This document shows positions 49,672 to 62,614 of a DNA stretch of 64,000 nucleotides, in pieces. A program made the position numbers and the translations under genes. The notes beneath the pieces were generated by a model, which saw only the letters and a program-made list of their open reading frames with translations, searched no databases and was not told the origin of the DNA. Source of the stretch: Peltaster fructicola (lineage: Eukaryota > Ascomycota > Dothideomycetes); contig CP051140.1 in the NCBI GenBank assembly GCA_001592805.2, positions 2,233,501-2,297,500 on the forward strand, in the 5' to 3' direction. The number at the start of each line of letters is the position of its first letter. Positions within the stretch are counted from its first letter, which is position 1.

Positions 49672-51154
49672 ATGCCTGGCAATTTTCTGCCGTTGTGGCA
49701 GGTTCAGTACTGGCCAGCTCCCAACTACGTCGACCCGGTCCGACGCACATGGCTCCCAGGTAGGCATTCCAGCTTTCTGGTCAGGGAAGTTTGGGCTGAC
49801 CCTTGCTTTAGGATACTCGATCGCACTTCAAGTTATCAGCACAATTCTAGTAGCCACGCGATTATGGCTTCGAGCGAGCAAGCAAGCAGGAGCATGGGGA
49901 TGGGATGAGTGAGTACCCCTATCTACACTGTGAAAGATTGGCGGGAGTGCAGAACATGGAACGAAGAAACTCCAGGAACATCCCATGACCAGTACAAAGA
50001 GCATATGCTGATCCTTCCTCTTCAGCTTTCTCCTGATACCAACGTGGATCACATCAGTTGGTTTTACAGCAACTTCCATACTGTTCATGCAGTATGGTGG
50101 TGACAGACACGTCTGGGACATTCCCAGCTCATACTTCGTACCAGCCATCAGGAACGCCTGGATCGCACAGCTGATCTACCTGATATCGACGACATGCGTC
50201 AAGGTGTCAGTCCTTTTGTTCTACAGACGACTGGTAGCCGGGACCTACAGCAAGCGATGGAAGTACGCCACCATTGCAGCGATCTGGTTCACTGTTGGCT
50301 ACTGCGTGGCCTTCATCTTCGTGCTCATATTCGGATGTAACCCAACATACGCCTACTGGATGTCATACGATGCCGCCTGGCTCAGCACTCAACAATTCAC
50401 CTGCGTTGACGCAGCTCCGGCTAATCTGTGGGCTGGTATCCTCAGCGTCGTCAGTGATGTTTACGCTGTCCTGTTGCCATGCCTCATGCTTAGACACTTC
50501 GATGCACCACGACGACAGAAGATCGCACTCATGGTCGTCTTCTCTTTTGGTATGCTGGTTGTCGGCGCAGGAGTGGCTCGAACATACTACTTCACTGGAC
50601 TGGCCTACACTCTGGACGAGACATGGCTAGGCTACGACGTCTATGTCTGGGCACAGCTTGAATTGCAACTGGCAATAATCTGTGCCAGTGCACCAGCACT
50701 GCGAGTCTTCTTCCGAAGATACCTGTCAGACCCACTCAACCGCGCCATCCACAGCGCCAAGGCGACTGGCTCGGCAATCCGCAGTGGTCACCGCAACTCG
50801 AACACCATCCCGGAGCATAGTATAGTGCACTATCCCAGCAACCACAGCAGAAACGTATCGGAGGTCGCAGCACAGCGTCCATTCAACAGCGTGGATGATT
50901 ACATGGGTGAGAAGGGCTCGACGTCTTACTATACGCACGTACGAGAAGAGATCTCACCAATCTCGACCACCACGAGCGAAAAACCCCAAGCCATAAGGAC
51001 ACCAGCAGACTTTGAGCATTATGCACTCAACAACCTTGAGAGAAACCGACCTTTCCCTCCTCGGCCGGCATACCATCGCCCGTCCAGTATAGCGAGCGAG
51101 ACGAGCATATACGACCAGGACCCTTCACCACATTATCACGCCGTCACTCGATGA
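49672..51154 (+). CDS. fungal-rhodopsin domain (PTH11-related) integral membrane protein
   Basis: 437 residues in three exons: 49672-49759, 49812-49908 and 50026-51154 (introns 52 and 117 nt). Seven hydrophobic helices form the fungal rhodopsin-like domain, with WGWDD at the second splice junction, KVSVLLFYRRLVAGT, FTCVDAAPANLWAGILSVVSD, LPCLMLRHFDAPRRQKIAL and CASAPALRVFFRRYLSDP at the end of helix 7. A cytoplasmic tail of about 140 polar residues follows. Extracellular Cys residues are conserved, but there is no CFEM domain, and no retinal lysine is apparent. It is likely a plasma-membrane sensor of PTH11 type; the ligand is unknown. Confidence 0.9.
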
Positions 51155-51675
51155 GTTTGCTGCTGCTGTTGTTTCATCTGCCGCGAAAGCTGTAACGACC
51201 TTCTCTGTACATATGAACAGACAATTGTACACACGATCATAATGCACGATGCTTCTCATGTCATATCCTCCAGCCTATCAGGACGGTCTCACATGTGAGC
51301 CCAGCCTCGGTCGGTGACATATCCTGGATCCGCTGATCTTGTGCTACTTTGCCTGTCAAAACTCAATACTGCATACTGCATGGATGGAGATCTGGGGTAG
51401 CTACATGTGCTCGTGCTGCCGAGGCGGTCGTATAATCATTTTCTGCTGAGGCAAAGGACAGATGCGAGGACGCCGCGCCTCAATACCTGCACACCCATTG
51501 CGCAAGAAGGAGGGCCTCGTTCCTCGATCGTGCTGGGATCTTTTCACTTTGTAACGTCCCGGCATGAGCAGAGACTGGTTAACAGAGAAAGCTTCGTGTT
51601 TTAAGACAGTCACCAGTATGCAAGGGAAGTCCCACCAACGCCTCGCTAACAAAAGAGCCCATGAACAACGGCGAA
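51155..51675. other. intergenic region between convergent genes
   Basis: 3' flanks of the rhodopsin-domain gene (plus) and the Pescadillo gene (minus). No gene seen. Confidence 0.5.
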
Positions 51676-53706
51676 TTATGAACGAGCTTTCTCGATCTTC
51701 CGCCTCTTGCCTCTCAGCTTCTCGGCCTCCTCGTCCTTCCTGGCGTTAGAGTAGAGCATCTTGTCGTAGACCTTGCGCTTGCGGCGACTCATCATCATCT
51801 TTCGTCGGTCGATCTCGTCTGTTTCCGTCTGATTGATGTTGTTGCGCTTACGTGCAACGGCTGCCAGCTTGGAGGACTTGGTTTGTGGTTGCCGATCCGT
51901 GACACTGTTGCCAAGTGCTTCTGCTTCGAGCTCAGCCTGATGCGCACGAGCGGCACGCGAGGTGTCGTCAAGGTCTTCTTCGTCTCCAGAAAAGCCGTCA
52001 AAGCCGCCATCAGGCTCGTCTTCTTCGTCTTCATCGGATTCGGCACCCAGCTCCACATCCATTCCGCCATCGTCTTGTTGCTCATCTTGGATATCGTCAC
52101 CCTCATCCTCCTCCTCCTCACTAGCAGCTTCGTCCTCGCTCTCGTCCTCGGCTTCTGCTTCAATACGAGCAGCCTCCCTTTCAAGCTCGGTCTCCTGCTC
52201 TGCCAGTGGCAATGTGGGATCGTACTCTCCCTTCTTCGCCTTTACGAAAGGACTCAGATGTGGTGGAAGTGTGGCGCCCGGACCGTAAAGGTCAGGCCTT
52301 TGCAGCTTGCCAAGGTTGAGGGAATCCCACACCCATTGAGGTTGGACATAAATCCGGCCTGGGACCCTTTCGTTCCGCTTGCGAGCAGCAGCCTGAGCAG
52401 CGATCTCGTCTGGATCTTCGTCAGCATCAGTAAGTGGCGGCGAAGGAAGCGGTAGGTCTGGTCGGTCTATGATTTGGTGCGTGATTCTCGTATCTGCTTC
52501 GTCACAATAGCTGCCCTCTCCCAGGGAACTGTCCCAGGCGACTCGCTTGCAGCCGAAAGCTCGAACAATGAAGTCGAGGGCATGTCTTGGCGTCTCTCGC
52601 GAAAGGAAGATGGTAGCAGATGCGAAGAGCTGCGACACCACTTGCGAGTCTGATGACAATGATGGCTGAAGCAGTATGTCTGCAGATGGATCGATTGAGG
52701 TGAAGACGTCCAGTGACTTCTCGACATTGGCCCTCTGCTCCGATTCGTTCTGTTGTACTTCTCCACCTTGTAGAAGATCTGCTTCTGCCTGTGCTCTTGT
52801 GTTGGCTTCTGAGTCAATCTGCATCACCTCAGCGGTATTCTCTTGCCGGTTCTGGCTCTCGAGATCGAATGCGCTCAGCTCTGCGCCTTGTGCCTGCTTC
52901 TGAGCGTCAAGTCTGGGAGGGTATACCAATCCAATGCTGGTATACAATCTGAAGTTGACGAAGCCAAGCAGTGTTGCGTAGAACTCTACAAAGGTAGCCA
53001 TGATGCGGAAGTCGACATCTGGACCTTGCCTCTGCACGAATCTGTATGGCACAAGCCAGAGGATATCCTGTCCCTGTATCGTAGCCTGGTAGTAGATCCC
53101 CTTTATGCTCAAGAAGCTCTTTCTCAGACCATGCGTTCTGATCAGATAGTGTTCGAACTCCATGGTCAGCCTTTGACACCTTGCAACAAGTTTTGGTGGT
53201 ACGCATTCGATCGATGGAAGGTTGGCGAAGAGGTATAGCGTGCTGAGTGCATCGTCAAGGTCGCGAATGGCGTCCACGAATGTAGGATACCGCTCTTTGA
53301 TGATGTGGTCGAGTCTGATCTTTGGCGTAAGGTTCTTTTCGAATCTTGCTGCCTCTCCTACTTCGTTGCGGCCCAGTGCTTTTGCGATCTTCTTTGCAAG
53401 TGCCTTCTGCTCGCGGAACTTTGCAAGCAGTGGTTCGTGCAGCAGGTATTGGATGTCCTTGGCATAGTAGAAGGTCGTACTAGGAGTGGCCGACTTCGAC
53501 ACACGCTTTCGCGATCGTGGTTCTCGAGGATAGATGCCCTTGAATATGCATAGTCGTCGGAAGTCTGGTAGAGAGACCTGAAGCCTTCGTACTGCTTGTG
53601 ATCGAGTGATGTAGTTCTTTGCGTTGCCAGCTTTGCCTGCTTGGATGTCAGTCAAGAGACGTGATAGCTACGTATTTCTTTCACCTTTCTTCTGTATTTT
53701 GCCCAT
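51676..53706 (-). CDS. NOP7: Pescadillo homologue (ribosome biogenesis)
   Basis: 660 residues in two exons, 53706-53685 and 53636-51676. The 22-nt first exon encodes only MGKIQKK plus one base, and the 48-nt intron ends at CAAGCAG (an alternative AG 3 nt earlier would add one residue). The N-terminal pescadillo domain is unmistakable: AKNYITRSQAVRRLQVSLPD, FRRLCIFKGIYPREPRSRKR and IKERYPTFVDAIRDLDDALS. A BRCT domain follows (about 335-470), then a long Asp/Glu-rich segment and a Lys/Arg-rich tail. With Erb1 and Ytm1 it forms the PeBoW complex needed to process 27S pre-rRNA and mature the 60S subunit in the nucleolus. Symbol from yeast. Confidence 0.96.
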
Positions 53707-53926
53707 GGTTGAAGGTGTTGCGACCGGAAGTCTGCGCTGTGCAGGAGGCAAGTCGCCGTTCGAGAAACTCAAGAAAAAGTTGAGATTCAGAGCGGCATGA
53801 TTCCGCAGACGAGCATGTGAAGGGGACTTCCACTGCCAGCTGGTATGACAATCATACTACATCCTCGAGACAGAAACGACAGCATCAGCGGTCTGCCGAG
53901 ATGTTCTGCCAGCATCGTACAACAAG

Positions 53927-55374
53927 ATGATCGCTTCCTCAACCGCTGTAAAGCAACAGCGTCATGTACAAATATTCGGTGCAGCAATCGCCTTAAGGCT
54001 GGTTTTGTTCAGCATTGCACCCGGAATACTCGATGTCCTTGCTCATAGAGCTGAGATTGCAACGCCGTTGAATGCGCGGAATCGATGTCAGTATCCAATC
54101 TCGAGTGGCGACGATTCAGCTGATCATCATAAGTGCTGGAAGGTCTTTTCTTATACCAGCGAGGTCTTGACCCTTATGATGGTGGCATATGCCATCAGGT
54201 AGGGACACCTTCTGTATACTTTGCTTCATGATGCTGACATCGATCCAGGCACCACTTTTGTTGTCACTGCTGTCTTTCCTGCCTGCTTCAGGATCACTTC
54301 TGGGTCGACTCACAACCGCCGTGCTATACACATTCCTGGACGTATTCACTGCATACAACCTCTCCCTAATCGCACAGTCAGGCGCTGCTGTGGTGAGCTC
54401 AACCTTCTCTTCGCCTCGGAAAGAGCGCCAATGGCAGCCGATCTCAATAGCTGCCATCTTCTTGTTCAACCCATTCACACTACTCTCAAGCTTGGCCCGA
54501 ACCACTACTCCGTTTACGACACTGTTCACTCTCTTGAGCATAAGATATGCTTGCGAAGCTGACGTGACGGGCACTGCATTTGCATTGGCGACTGCCAGCT
54601 ACCTGAGTTTACATCCACTCCTACTTCTGCCAGCAGCCGGTCTTTTGTGCTACGATCAGATGAGCAAGGAGAGCACGAAGCCAACGGCGAAGCAATTCAC
54701 CGCCAGCTTCGGCGCAAGCTTTGCGACATTTCTTGCGCTACTTCTTGCACTTTCAAGACTGTTGTTACCATCATGGCAGTTCCTGTCCAGTGTCTATCTC
54801 ACACCACTCACTGTGCCGGATCTGACGCCAAATCCTGGCTTGTGGTGGTACTTCTTCATCGAGATGTTTGACGCTTTCCGATCATTCTTCTTGGGCGTCT
54901 TCTGGCTGCACATGCTTGCTTACAGTGTGCCATTGTGCTTGCGCATGCGAAAGCTACCCTTGGCAGCTGCTGTGGGCATGATAGGCATCATCGCTGTCTT
55001 CCAGCCATACGCTAACGTTGGCGATGCTGGTACTTGGCTGGCAGGACTCAGTCTGTTCGGTCATCTGCTTGAAGGTTCGTTCCAAAGCACACATGAGATG
55101 TTCATGCTAGCTAACCATGTTCGAAGTATCCTCTGCCCATAGGTATACGTTCCCAGCAATGGCAACACTGCTGTATGCCGCATTGCTTGGACCAGCATTT
55201 CATTATCTGTGGATATATGCCGGCAGTGGAAATGCCAACTTCTTCTATGCGATTACTCTTGTGTGGAGCCTGGCATTACTCGTGCTTCTGGCGGATTTTG
55301 TATATGCAGTACTGCGAGACCAGTGGGAAGCTGAGCGACCCGAAGGCCTGGGTAAAGAAGTCAGACAGATATAG
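53927..55374 (+). CDS. GPI transamidase subunit PIG-U/Gab1-like
   Basis: A 432-residue polytopic ER membrane protein in four exons: 53927-54086, 54134-54198, 54249-55074 and 55127-55374 (introns 47, 50 and 52 nt). Family marks: EIATPLNARNR, then GLFLYQRGLDPYDGG just before HQ|APLLL across the second junction, FLFNPFTLLSSLAR, PNPGLWWYFFIEMFDAFRSF, FQPYANVGDAG and, near the end, LGPAFHYLWIYAGSGNANF. The subunit works in the complex that attaches GPI anchors to secreted proteins. The last intron has a weak donor (GTTCGT) but a good CTAAC branch and keeps the frame. It is divergent from the Pescadillo gene, with 220 bp between them. Confidence 0.92.
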
Positions 55375-55452
55375 AAAAGCAATGACTATACATATAATCC
55401 ATCGTAAGGGTTTGGGTCGTGTCGTCGTGTTCGCGTTGACTGCACAACCACT

Positions 55453-57257
55453 TCAGCTCGATTTCAGCTCTGCTGAGTCGAATGTCGATAGTACAGATCG
55501 AGAGTAAGCTCTTGTCGCTTGTGGAGCTGATATGTTATCGCCGTAACGTGGTGCGGAAGTGACAGGGAAGCCATAGTCCTGGAAGTCAGGCATTGGAAGT
55601 ACATCGACCGGTGCAGGGGGGCTGTTCCAGGGAGACGAGTCGCCGCTTGGCGTGAAGTCGCTGCCGCTGTGACTGTCGTAGATCTCCTCGATCCGTGGAT
55701 TACCAGGTGCTGATGTTAGAGAATAGCCGTACGCCGGAGTAGAGGGTATTGTATCGTTGATTTTGTTGATCAGTAATGGAAAGTACCGTTCCTTGCCGCC
55801 ACGTAGGGTCGATATCAGTCCGAGTAATTGATTGAGGTAGTCCTTCGGACCAAGTTCGAATGTTGGCTGTTCCAAAGGTACGCATGCCATGACATCTGTC
55901 AGAGTGCAGGCCACGTCAAAGAGCTTCTCGATAAGACCAATACCATGGACCTCCATAGCAGTTTGAGAGAAGCTAGTTGTGGCACTGACGAGATCACGCG
56001 AGATCTCAATCGGAAACTGGAAGCTGAGCGCTTTGTCAGCTGCAGTTGAGGAGAGCAGGCCCTGACTGATAGATAGCTGCCAGACCATGGTTCGTAGCCA
56101 CTGTTGAGAGCATCGTAGGTCGACAGCTTGGCTCTCTGTGCTCTGCAAATATGTCGGCAAGGCGGCGGAAAGCTGTTGTTGTAGCTGAGCAAGCAGGCCC
56201 GTTGTGCAGCCATCTCGTGTGCGATTCCAGAGCCTATGACATGTCAGTAACGAATGAGTCATGCTACTGCTGACACTCACCCGACGAATGTATCGTCAAA
56301 TGGTCTGAACAGATTGACAAGATGGAGAAATCCACTCAGCTCGATCTCCTCCGTAGGATCCTCATCCAGAGTCGGCGGATTGATGGTCGAGTACAGTGTC
56401 AGCGGCCTATGTTGCTGCAGAGCATAGGCTCTCTCTGTCACGAAGAGAAGCCAGTATAGCCTACGCTTTCTTGAATCTGCTATCCAGTCTGAGGACTGGT
56501 AATTGGACTCCTGGTGCATACCCATGATTTGAGCTAGAGTGGTCGATTCTCGAAGGTGGAACCATGCTGTGTTGTGCTTGTCCAAGCAGAAGAAGCTTCC
56601 GAAGAGGAAGAAGGAAGTGATGACTGACCATACACTTGGCGATTCAATATAGTTGAAGTTGCGTCTGACCTTCAGCGTCTCCGATATGAGCATCTGTCCT
56701 AGTTCGGTACTGGTGGCCGGCAAGCCAGGGTTAAGCAACATTTCCGATGAGAAGATCATATTGGGCTGGATCATCATGTAGCCACATAGTGAGGAGACGA
56801 AGCAATATGCCTCTACGTTGTACTCCATCTGCGCCACAGTCTCGGCGACCTTGTGACGGTGCAGGATGGGCTGCGTCGGGTAGAGATTGTCGAAGAAGAA
56901 GTCGATGCATGCCGAGATGATATCCGGTGAGAGCAGATTGGAGCGCTGTGTGGATGGTGAAGGTGGAGGATCGGTAATTGACGCAAGTTTGGTCTGACGT
57001 TGTCTCTCGCGCAACTCGGTGATGACCTTAGCGCGCGATCCCTTCGGTCCTTTCTTCTGTGGTATGGCATTGTAGGTGCAGCTCAGGCCAGCAGACGTGC
57101 AGTTCTTGCATGAAGATGTGCCGTTGGCTATGCATTTGACTTTGCGTCTGTGGCAGGCATCACAAGCTCGTTTGACAGGCGGCGTGGTAGGCGAGGAGGT
57201 GTCTGACATCTTCTGCTGTCTGGAGGTGGACGCAGAGATGACAGAAGGAACGGCCAT
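55453..57257 (-). CDS. Zn(II)2Cys6 fungal-specific transcription factor
   Basis: 585 residues in two exons, 57257-56281 and 56233-55453 (47-nt intron). The zinc cluster is CDACHRRKVKCIANGTSSC followed by KNCTSAGLSC, six cysteines with normal spacing, just before a basic linker (IPQKKGPKGSRAKVITELR). The fungal transcription-factor middle domain follows, with YPTQPILHRHKV, DSRKRRLYWLLFVTERAYAL and LTLYSTINPPTLDEDP. The C-terminus is Ser/Pro-rich. An internal Met at 57209 is an alternative start. The style resembles sugar-utilisation regulators, but its place beside a P450, an MFS pump and an acyltransferase suggests it may control those. That is inference. Confidence 0.92.
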
Positions 57258-58011
57258 AGACAGCATGATAAACAATGACGCTGCCGATGATGCGCTCTGT
57301 CACATATCAGTCGAGGTACCGCGCCTCAACCCCACTCCGTGCTCGCCACGGGTAACATGTCGCGCGTAGAGGGCGCGCAGGTGTGCAATCCTTCGTAACT
57401 GATGAGACTGGGAAGCATCAGAGTATGCAGCGCTGATAATGCTGGGCAATAATGTGGCTCTCAACGAAGCGTAAGGCTGCAAATCCTTCCTTGAGTAAGT
57501 TTCCAGAAGGAAATCGGGCCGTCTTCGATGCATGACAAGGCTCCCGCCCCACTTTTTAATACTCAACTGCTTTCCCAGCAAATTATTATGCACGACCCGA
57601 TTCATGTCGCTGACGACAGTACACTTAAGGCTCGTTCGGCTCTTTAATGTGCATGCGAGGAACTTGAGCATGCGACAGCTTCAGCAGACTCGCCAAAGAG
57701 ACAGGGTATCTTGTATACGCTGCGTAACTCGCTTCAACGGACGATCTAGCACTCGCTAATCCACAAACCTCGCCGTCCACCGTTGTAGCAGAGAGGCGTT
57801 GGGTAAGAACGCTGCAGGCACATGTTGTGCGACCATAGTCTTGACGTCGTCTCCGACGGCGACGAACAGCATCAGTCCTCCCACATCTATGCACCAACGT
57901 CGTAAGTCATAAAGAGCTCTGGTATAATGCTCCAAGAGAAGTCATCTGCGCCTGATCGAATAACGATAGGAGTCGAAGTGATGGACCTGCTACGCCTTGA
58001 CGTAAGGTGGC
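57258..58011. other. intergenic region of about 750 bp
   Basis: Promoter side of the Zn2Cys6 gene and 3' flank of the P450 gene, both on the minus strand. Short frames only. Confidence 0.5.
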
Positions 58012-59713
58012 TTACCAACCTGGCACAGGTGTCATCTTGAGGAACAAGCCACCTTCTGGACGAATAGTGATTTGACCTGAGATTCTGACCTTACCGCTGT
58101 CACCATCGAGTCTCTCGACGTTGAAGCGGCCGAAGATTGCAGCGAGCGCACACTTGAGTTCCGCCCTGGCAAAGTCTCGTCCTATACAAGCACGAGGTCC
58201 ATGCAAGAACGTCGCCTCGCAGAAGTTGGAGATCGATCCTCCTTGCTTGTTAGCACGCAGCTTGCCTTCAGGGAGCTTGTCGATCCACCGGTCTGGTCGG
58301 AATTCGTCTGCGTCCTCTCCCCAGTATCTTGGATTACGGTTGATCGCCCATGGCATAACAACGATGAGCGTTCCCTTTGGTATGACAGTGCCTGCTATGG
58401 TGGTCTTGCGGATTGGCTCACGCAGTGTGGCCGGTACTGTTGGAAAGAGTCTGAGCACTTCCTCACAGATACCATTGAGCCATGGAGAAGTCTCGACTGC
58501 AGCTTGCAGATCTGACAATGGAGCATCCCAATACGACTGACCGCCTTCCGTTGGGAAGTTTGCACGCACCTCTTCCCGCAGGAGATGCTGGTATCTACGA
58601 TTCTCTGGCAGACTGAGCAAGTGGCATGCCCATGTGATTGACGATGCGCTGGTCTCGTGTCCGGCTCCAATGAAGGTAAGAATGTTGTCGACAACTCGAT
58701 CTCGGCTCAGATCCGACTCCCGAATGATTGATCCCAGAATGTTCTTCTCGTCAATCTCTTTCTCTACCGGACGAGACTTCTCAGCATCGTACAAGTCTTC
58801 TCCGGCCTTGCGAAGGTAGTTAGCCACTCCTGTGGCTACTTTCCCAGCTTTTGGATGCAGTAGTCGTACGATCCATTGTGGCGACAAGATTGACGACACC
58901 ATGTAGTGCAGCATTAGTCGATCAGGCTCCAATAACGCAGCAAATGAGTCCGCGATTGGATGCAGCTCCTTCATGCCCAGCGCGTTGAAGTCCCGAGACA
59001 AAGCACCCACTCCAATTATATCAAAAGCATACTTGGACGACCACAAACCAACGTCAACCTTGTCCGCCTCCTTCATCTCCTTGGTCAGGTGGTCTATCAG
59101 CACTCCAGCTTTCTGCCACATGGTCGGATATAGTGCTCGGATGCGCTTGATATTGAACGATGGGTGAATGCCTCGACGCTGCGCTTTGTGTCCTGGACCT
59201 TCGATTGTAATCAGTCCCAGACCCAGGATCTGGCCCATGTAGCCTCGCAATCCATCTGGCTTGACGAAGTCGTAGGCGTTCGTTGCAAACAGATCCTTGA
59301 GCGCATCCGGACCAACAGGGTACAGGACCGACTCTCCAAATTTTCCTCGAGAGTTGAACATCTCGACCTCAGGATGATCCTTGGCCCATTTCAGTGGTGT
59401 TCGTCCTCTTGGCTTCTCCACCACAAGGCGACCACTCATTCCACCCTGCTCTGGTCAGTATACAATGAGACCACGTACTGGTCATACTCACATCCACCAA
59501 TGGCAGGTTGCGCAAGGGACTGCGTAGCCTTGGGTAGATGATGATGGTGTCGAGCAGCAGCAGCCAGAAGCTGACCACGGTTGCAACCACAAACTCAATG
59601 ACATAATTACCTAGAAACGGACGGCCACGCAGACCGTAGGTGAGGCCGACAATCACCAGCGCGATGCCAAACACTCGACCAAGAAAGAGTGGGAACATCC
59701 ATATTGGCTCCAT
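58012..59713 (-). CDS. cytochrome P450 monooxygenase
   Basis: 551 residues in two exons, 59713-59492 and 59445-58012 (46-nt intron). Exon 1 encodes two hydrophobic helices (MFPLFLGRVFGIALVIVGL and VVATVVSFWLLLLDTIII) for ER anchoring. P450 motifs: I-helix FIGAGHETSASS (about 333-344), K-helix ExxR in EEVLRLFP (about 402-409), FRPDRW, and the haem loop FLHGPRACIGRDFA with the ligand Cys near 494. It needs a P450 reductase partner not seen here. The substrate is unknown; the overall style (GPGHKAQRRGIHPSF) is that of a CYP4-like group. It is divergent from the MFS pump gene. Confidence 0.95.
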
Positions 59714-60601
59714 GATGTCGACGCTTTCAACCAGCAGAGATCAGAGACACCTAATGGACAAGACCTGATTGTAAACCAGGACAAAGCACTTTCAAGTACA
59801 GCTTCTAGCTAGCAAAACCCCGAGATCGTCATCGCCGCAACAGTCAACGGTGAGCTTTCGGCCGTCGACCACATCTTGACCTCTCCTCTTTTCGTCGATG
59901 ACCGACCAAAGAAATGCACGGTTGGGGCGGTATGGTGTACTGTTGTGACATAGGATCGACCATTCGATGACTGTGGGCGCACTTCCCAATCTCTTTTAAC
60001 TTTGAGGAGATCATGAACTCTATTCTCATGCTTGTTTCCTGCTTCAAGGACATCGCCCATCGAATGTCAGCAGCATTAACCGATAACGGTGTCACAGGTC
60101 AAAGTCTCGGAGTTCGCATCTACATCTCGAAGTACTATGAGCTGCCATGCAGCCTGCGAGTCCGATCGCTCCAGATCGTCAGCTAAGTTTGCGCACGTAT
60201 CAGCAACATGGACACAAGGTTCGTCACAAGGACGACTACAACCTGATACATACAGACGCATGCCGCCATCGCATAGTCCGTTCAATTTAAACTTCAATCG
60301 CTTGTGCTACGATCTAATCACTTATGGCGCTAGGCGGTACAGGCTGTACAACTTCTCTGACCACCTCGGCACCAGATACTTCGCACCAAGATGAGTTTCG
60401 GACTGCGGCAAGGCATCTGGAAACAGCCTGCCAAGATCCCTGGACTCTAATGGGACTGCTCAGATGATTGACAGGCCCCACATGGCGAAGCACGGGTCGG
60501 ATGGGAAGCCTCCTTAGATCTGGTCTTGTCGAGCCCGGGTGATATTGTCTGTTGTCGTCGTTTCTCGAGGCGTGTCTTCCTCCTTGTCCTTGCCTGTGAT
60601 C
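59714..60601. other. divergent promoter of P450 and MFS genes
   Basis: About 890 bp between the start codons of two divergent genes that may be co-regulated. No gene is supported inside. A CGG-N6-CGG direct repeat is noted separately. Confidence 0.5.
59919..59930 (+). promoter_or_regulatory. possible Zn2Cys6 binding site (CGG-N6-CGG)
   Basis: CGG triplets at 59919-59921 and 59928-59930 are spaced by six bases in the P450/MFS divergent promoter. Paired CGG triplets are the usual core of Zn2Cys6 sites, but short matches like this occur by chance, so the call is weak. Confidence 0.25.
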
Positions 60602-62522
60602 ATGGAGAAGGTCTATGACTTCGGCTTCAAGCCGCCACCTATCCCGGACAGCAAGCCTCTGCCTGCATTCAACAGACTGTCATTCAAGGGAGAGTTCTCT
60701 TCCTTCACGGACCTGGTAGAACTCTCCAGCGAAGAGAAGGCACAGCGTCGGAAGTCCAGGATCATCAGCACTGCTCGACGTGCAGCAATTGGAGAGTCGC
60801 AGATCGGAGACTCCGAAGCCCAGTTCAGTGGCGATGAGGACCTCGAGTCGCATATCGTGACAGGATGGAAACTCGCCGCCATTGTCACTGCGCTCTGCCT
60901 GGCTGTTTTCTGCATGGCCCTGGACAACACCATCATTGCCACGGCAATTCCAAGGATAACTGACCAGTTCAACGCTTTGGAAGACGTCGCCTGGTACATC
61001 TCGGCGTATCTTCTGACCACTTGCGCCTTCCAACTCTTCTTCGGCCGTCTGTACACATTTTTCAACGTTAAGCTGGTCTTTCTGGTCGCAGTCGGTCTTT
61101 TCGAGCTCGGCAGTCTCATTTGCGGTGCTGCACCCACTTCGAATGCGCTCATCATCGGTCGAGCCTTGGCCGGCTTAGGCTCTGCTGGTCTCTTCTCGGG
61201 TGCGCTCATCATTATGGCACATATCGTGCCTCTGAGACAACGTCCAATTTACATTGGTCTGGCTGGATCAATGTATGGCATCGCCTCGGTGGCAGGTCCA
61301 CTCCTTGGAGGTGTCTTTACAGATCACCTTAGCTGGCGATGGTGCTTCTACATTAACCTCCCGATTGGCGCCGTCACATTCATCTTCGTTCTACTCTTCC
61401 TCGGAAACTCGACAGGAGCGTCCAACGCAACCTTGACACCTCTCCAGAAGCTGAGGAAGCTGGACATTGTTGGCACTATTGCATTCGTGCCTGGTATCAT
61501 CTGCCTCGTCCTGGCCTTGCAGTGGGGTGGTCTCACCTATGCTTGGTCAAGCGGTCCAGTTGTGACTTGTCTGGTTCTCTTCGTACTGCTGATGATCGTC
61601 TTCATCATCGATCAGTGGTGGCAACAGGACAATGGCACTGTCCCTCCTCGAGTTTTCCTGCAGAAGAGTGTGTTCGGATCAGCTTGGTGGGCTTTCATGT
61701 TTGGCGGATCCTTCTTCATTCTGGTCTACTACGTTCCTATCTGGTTCCAGGCAGTTTGGGGCATTTCTGCAACACAGAGCGGTATCGACTCGCTTCCGCT
61801 TGTTCTGGCATGTTCAGTCTTCTGCGCCCTCAGCGGTGTGGGCATCTATCTTTTCGGATACTTCACGCCTTGGTTGTTCGCTGCCAGTTGTGTCATGGCT
61901 GTCGGCTCTGGCATGATCTCTACTTTCTGGCCTCTCATTCCAATAAGCAAATGGATTGGTTACCAGATTCTCGCTGGTGCTGGTAAGCATGACGGTTTTG
62001 CCAAAGTAGCCTCTCGCTGACACACGTAGGCTTCGGTATGGGCATTCAAGTGCCACTCATTGCAGTGCAGGTCGTTCTGCCGATCGAGGATGTCCCGGTA
62101 AGTCTCCTAGCTATCTTGTCGTATCAGTACTGACCATGCATAGACTGGCACGGCGCTGATCATGTTCTCCCAAATGCTGGGAGGTGCTGTGTCTATCGCC
62201 ATTGCCCAGAATATTTTCCTTGCCAAGCTCACCGAAGCGATCGAATCGATCATTCCTGGCTTCTCAGTGGCAGCTCTATATCAATCAGGTGGTGCCACGA
62301 CAATTCGAAATGTCCTGTCAGGCGATCTGTTGATCCAGGTCACTGCCGCATTGAGCAGGTATGTTTGTTGTCTGTTATCTGTCGATCTCTTGCTAACCAA
62401 TTTCAAGTGCTCTCGACCACGCCTTCTATGTGTCCACAGCACTTGCTGCGCTGAGCATCTGTGGAGCTTTCTTTGTTGAATGGAAATCTGTCAAAGGACA
62501 GTTCTTAATAGGAGTCGGTTAA
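60602..62522 (+). CDS. MFS drug:H+ antiporter-like transporter (DHA2 type)
   Basis: 592 residues in four exons: 60602-61982, 62030-62097, 62144-62358 and 62408-62522 (introns 47, 46 and 49 nt). A polar N-terminal arm of about 110 residues is followed by 12 to 14 hydrophobic helices. Helix 1 has FCMALDNTIIATAIPRI, the classical D-N-T/V-I-V-A motif of DHA2 pumps. Motif C is ASVAGPLLGGVFTDHLSWRW. The end is GAFFVEWKSVKGQ, as in Tri12-like or aflatoxin-type toxin exporters. Expected at the plasma membrane, exporting a metabolite. Its promoter is shared with the P450 and it converges on the acyltransferase gene (92 bp). Confidence 0.94.
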
Positions 62523-62614
62523 GCATATAAGCACACAGCTGCATACTGCATAGCATACCACTGCGTCTTGTCCTGTTCATAGCATAATCAATTCTGGCAG
62601 GCTTCGCCTTGTGT

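Noticed and set aside
52000-52200. Long plus-strand frames rich in Ser or in hydrophobic residues opposite the Pescadillo gene
   Set aside because: They are complements of the acidic low-complexity tail of Pescadillo (GAT/GAG-rich codons), not genes.
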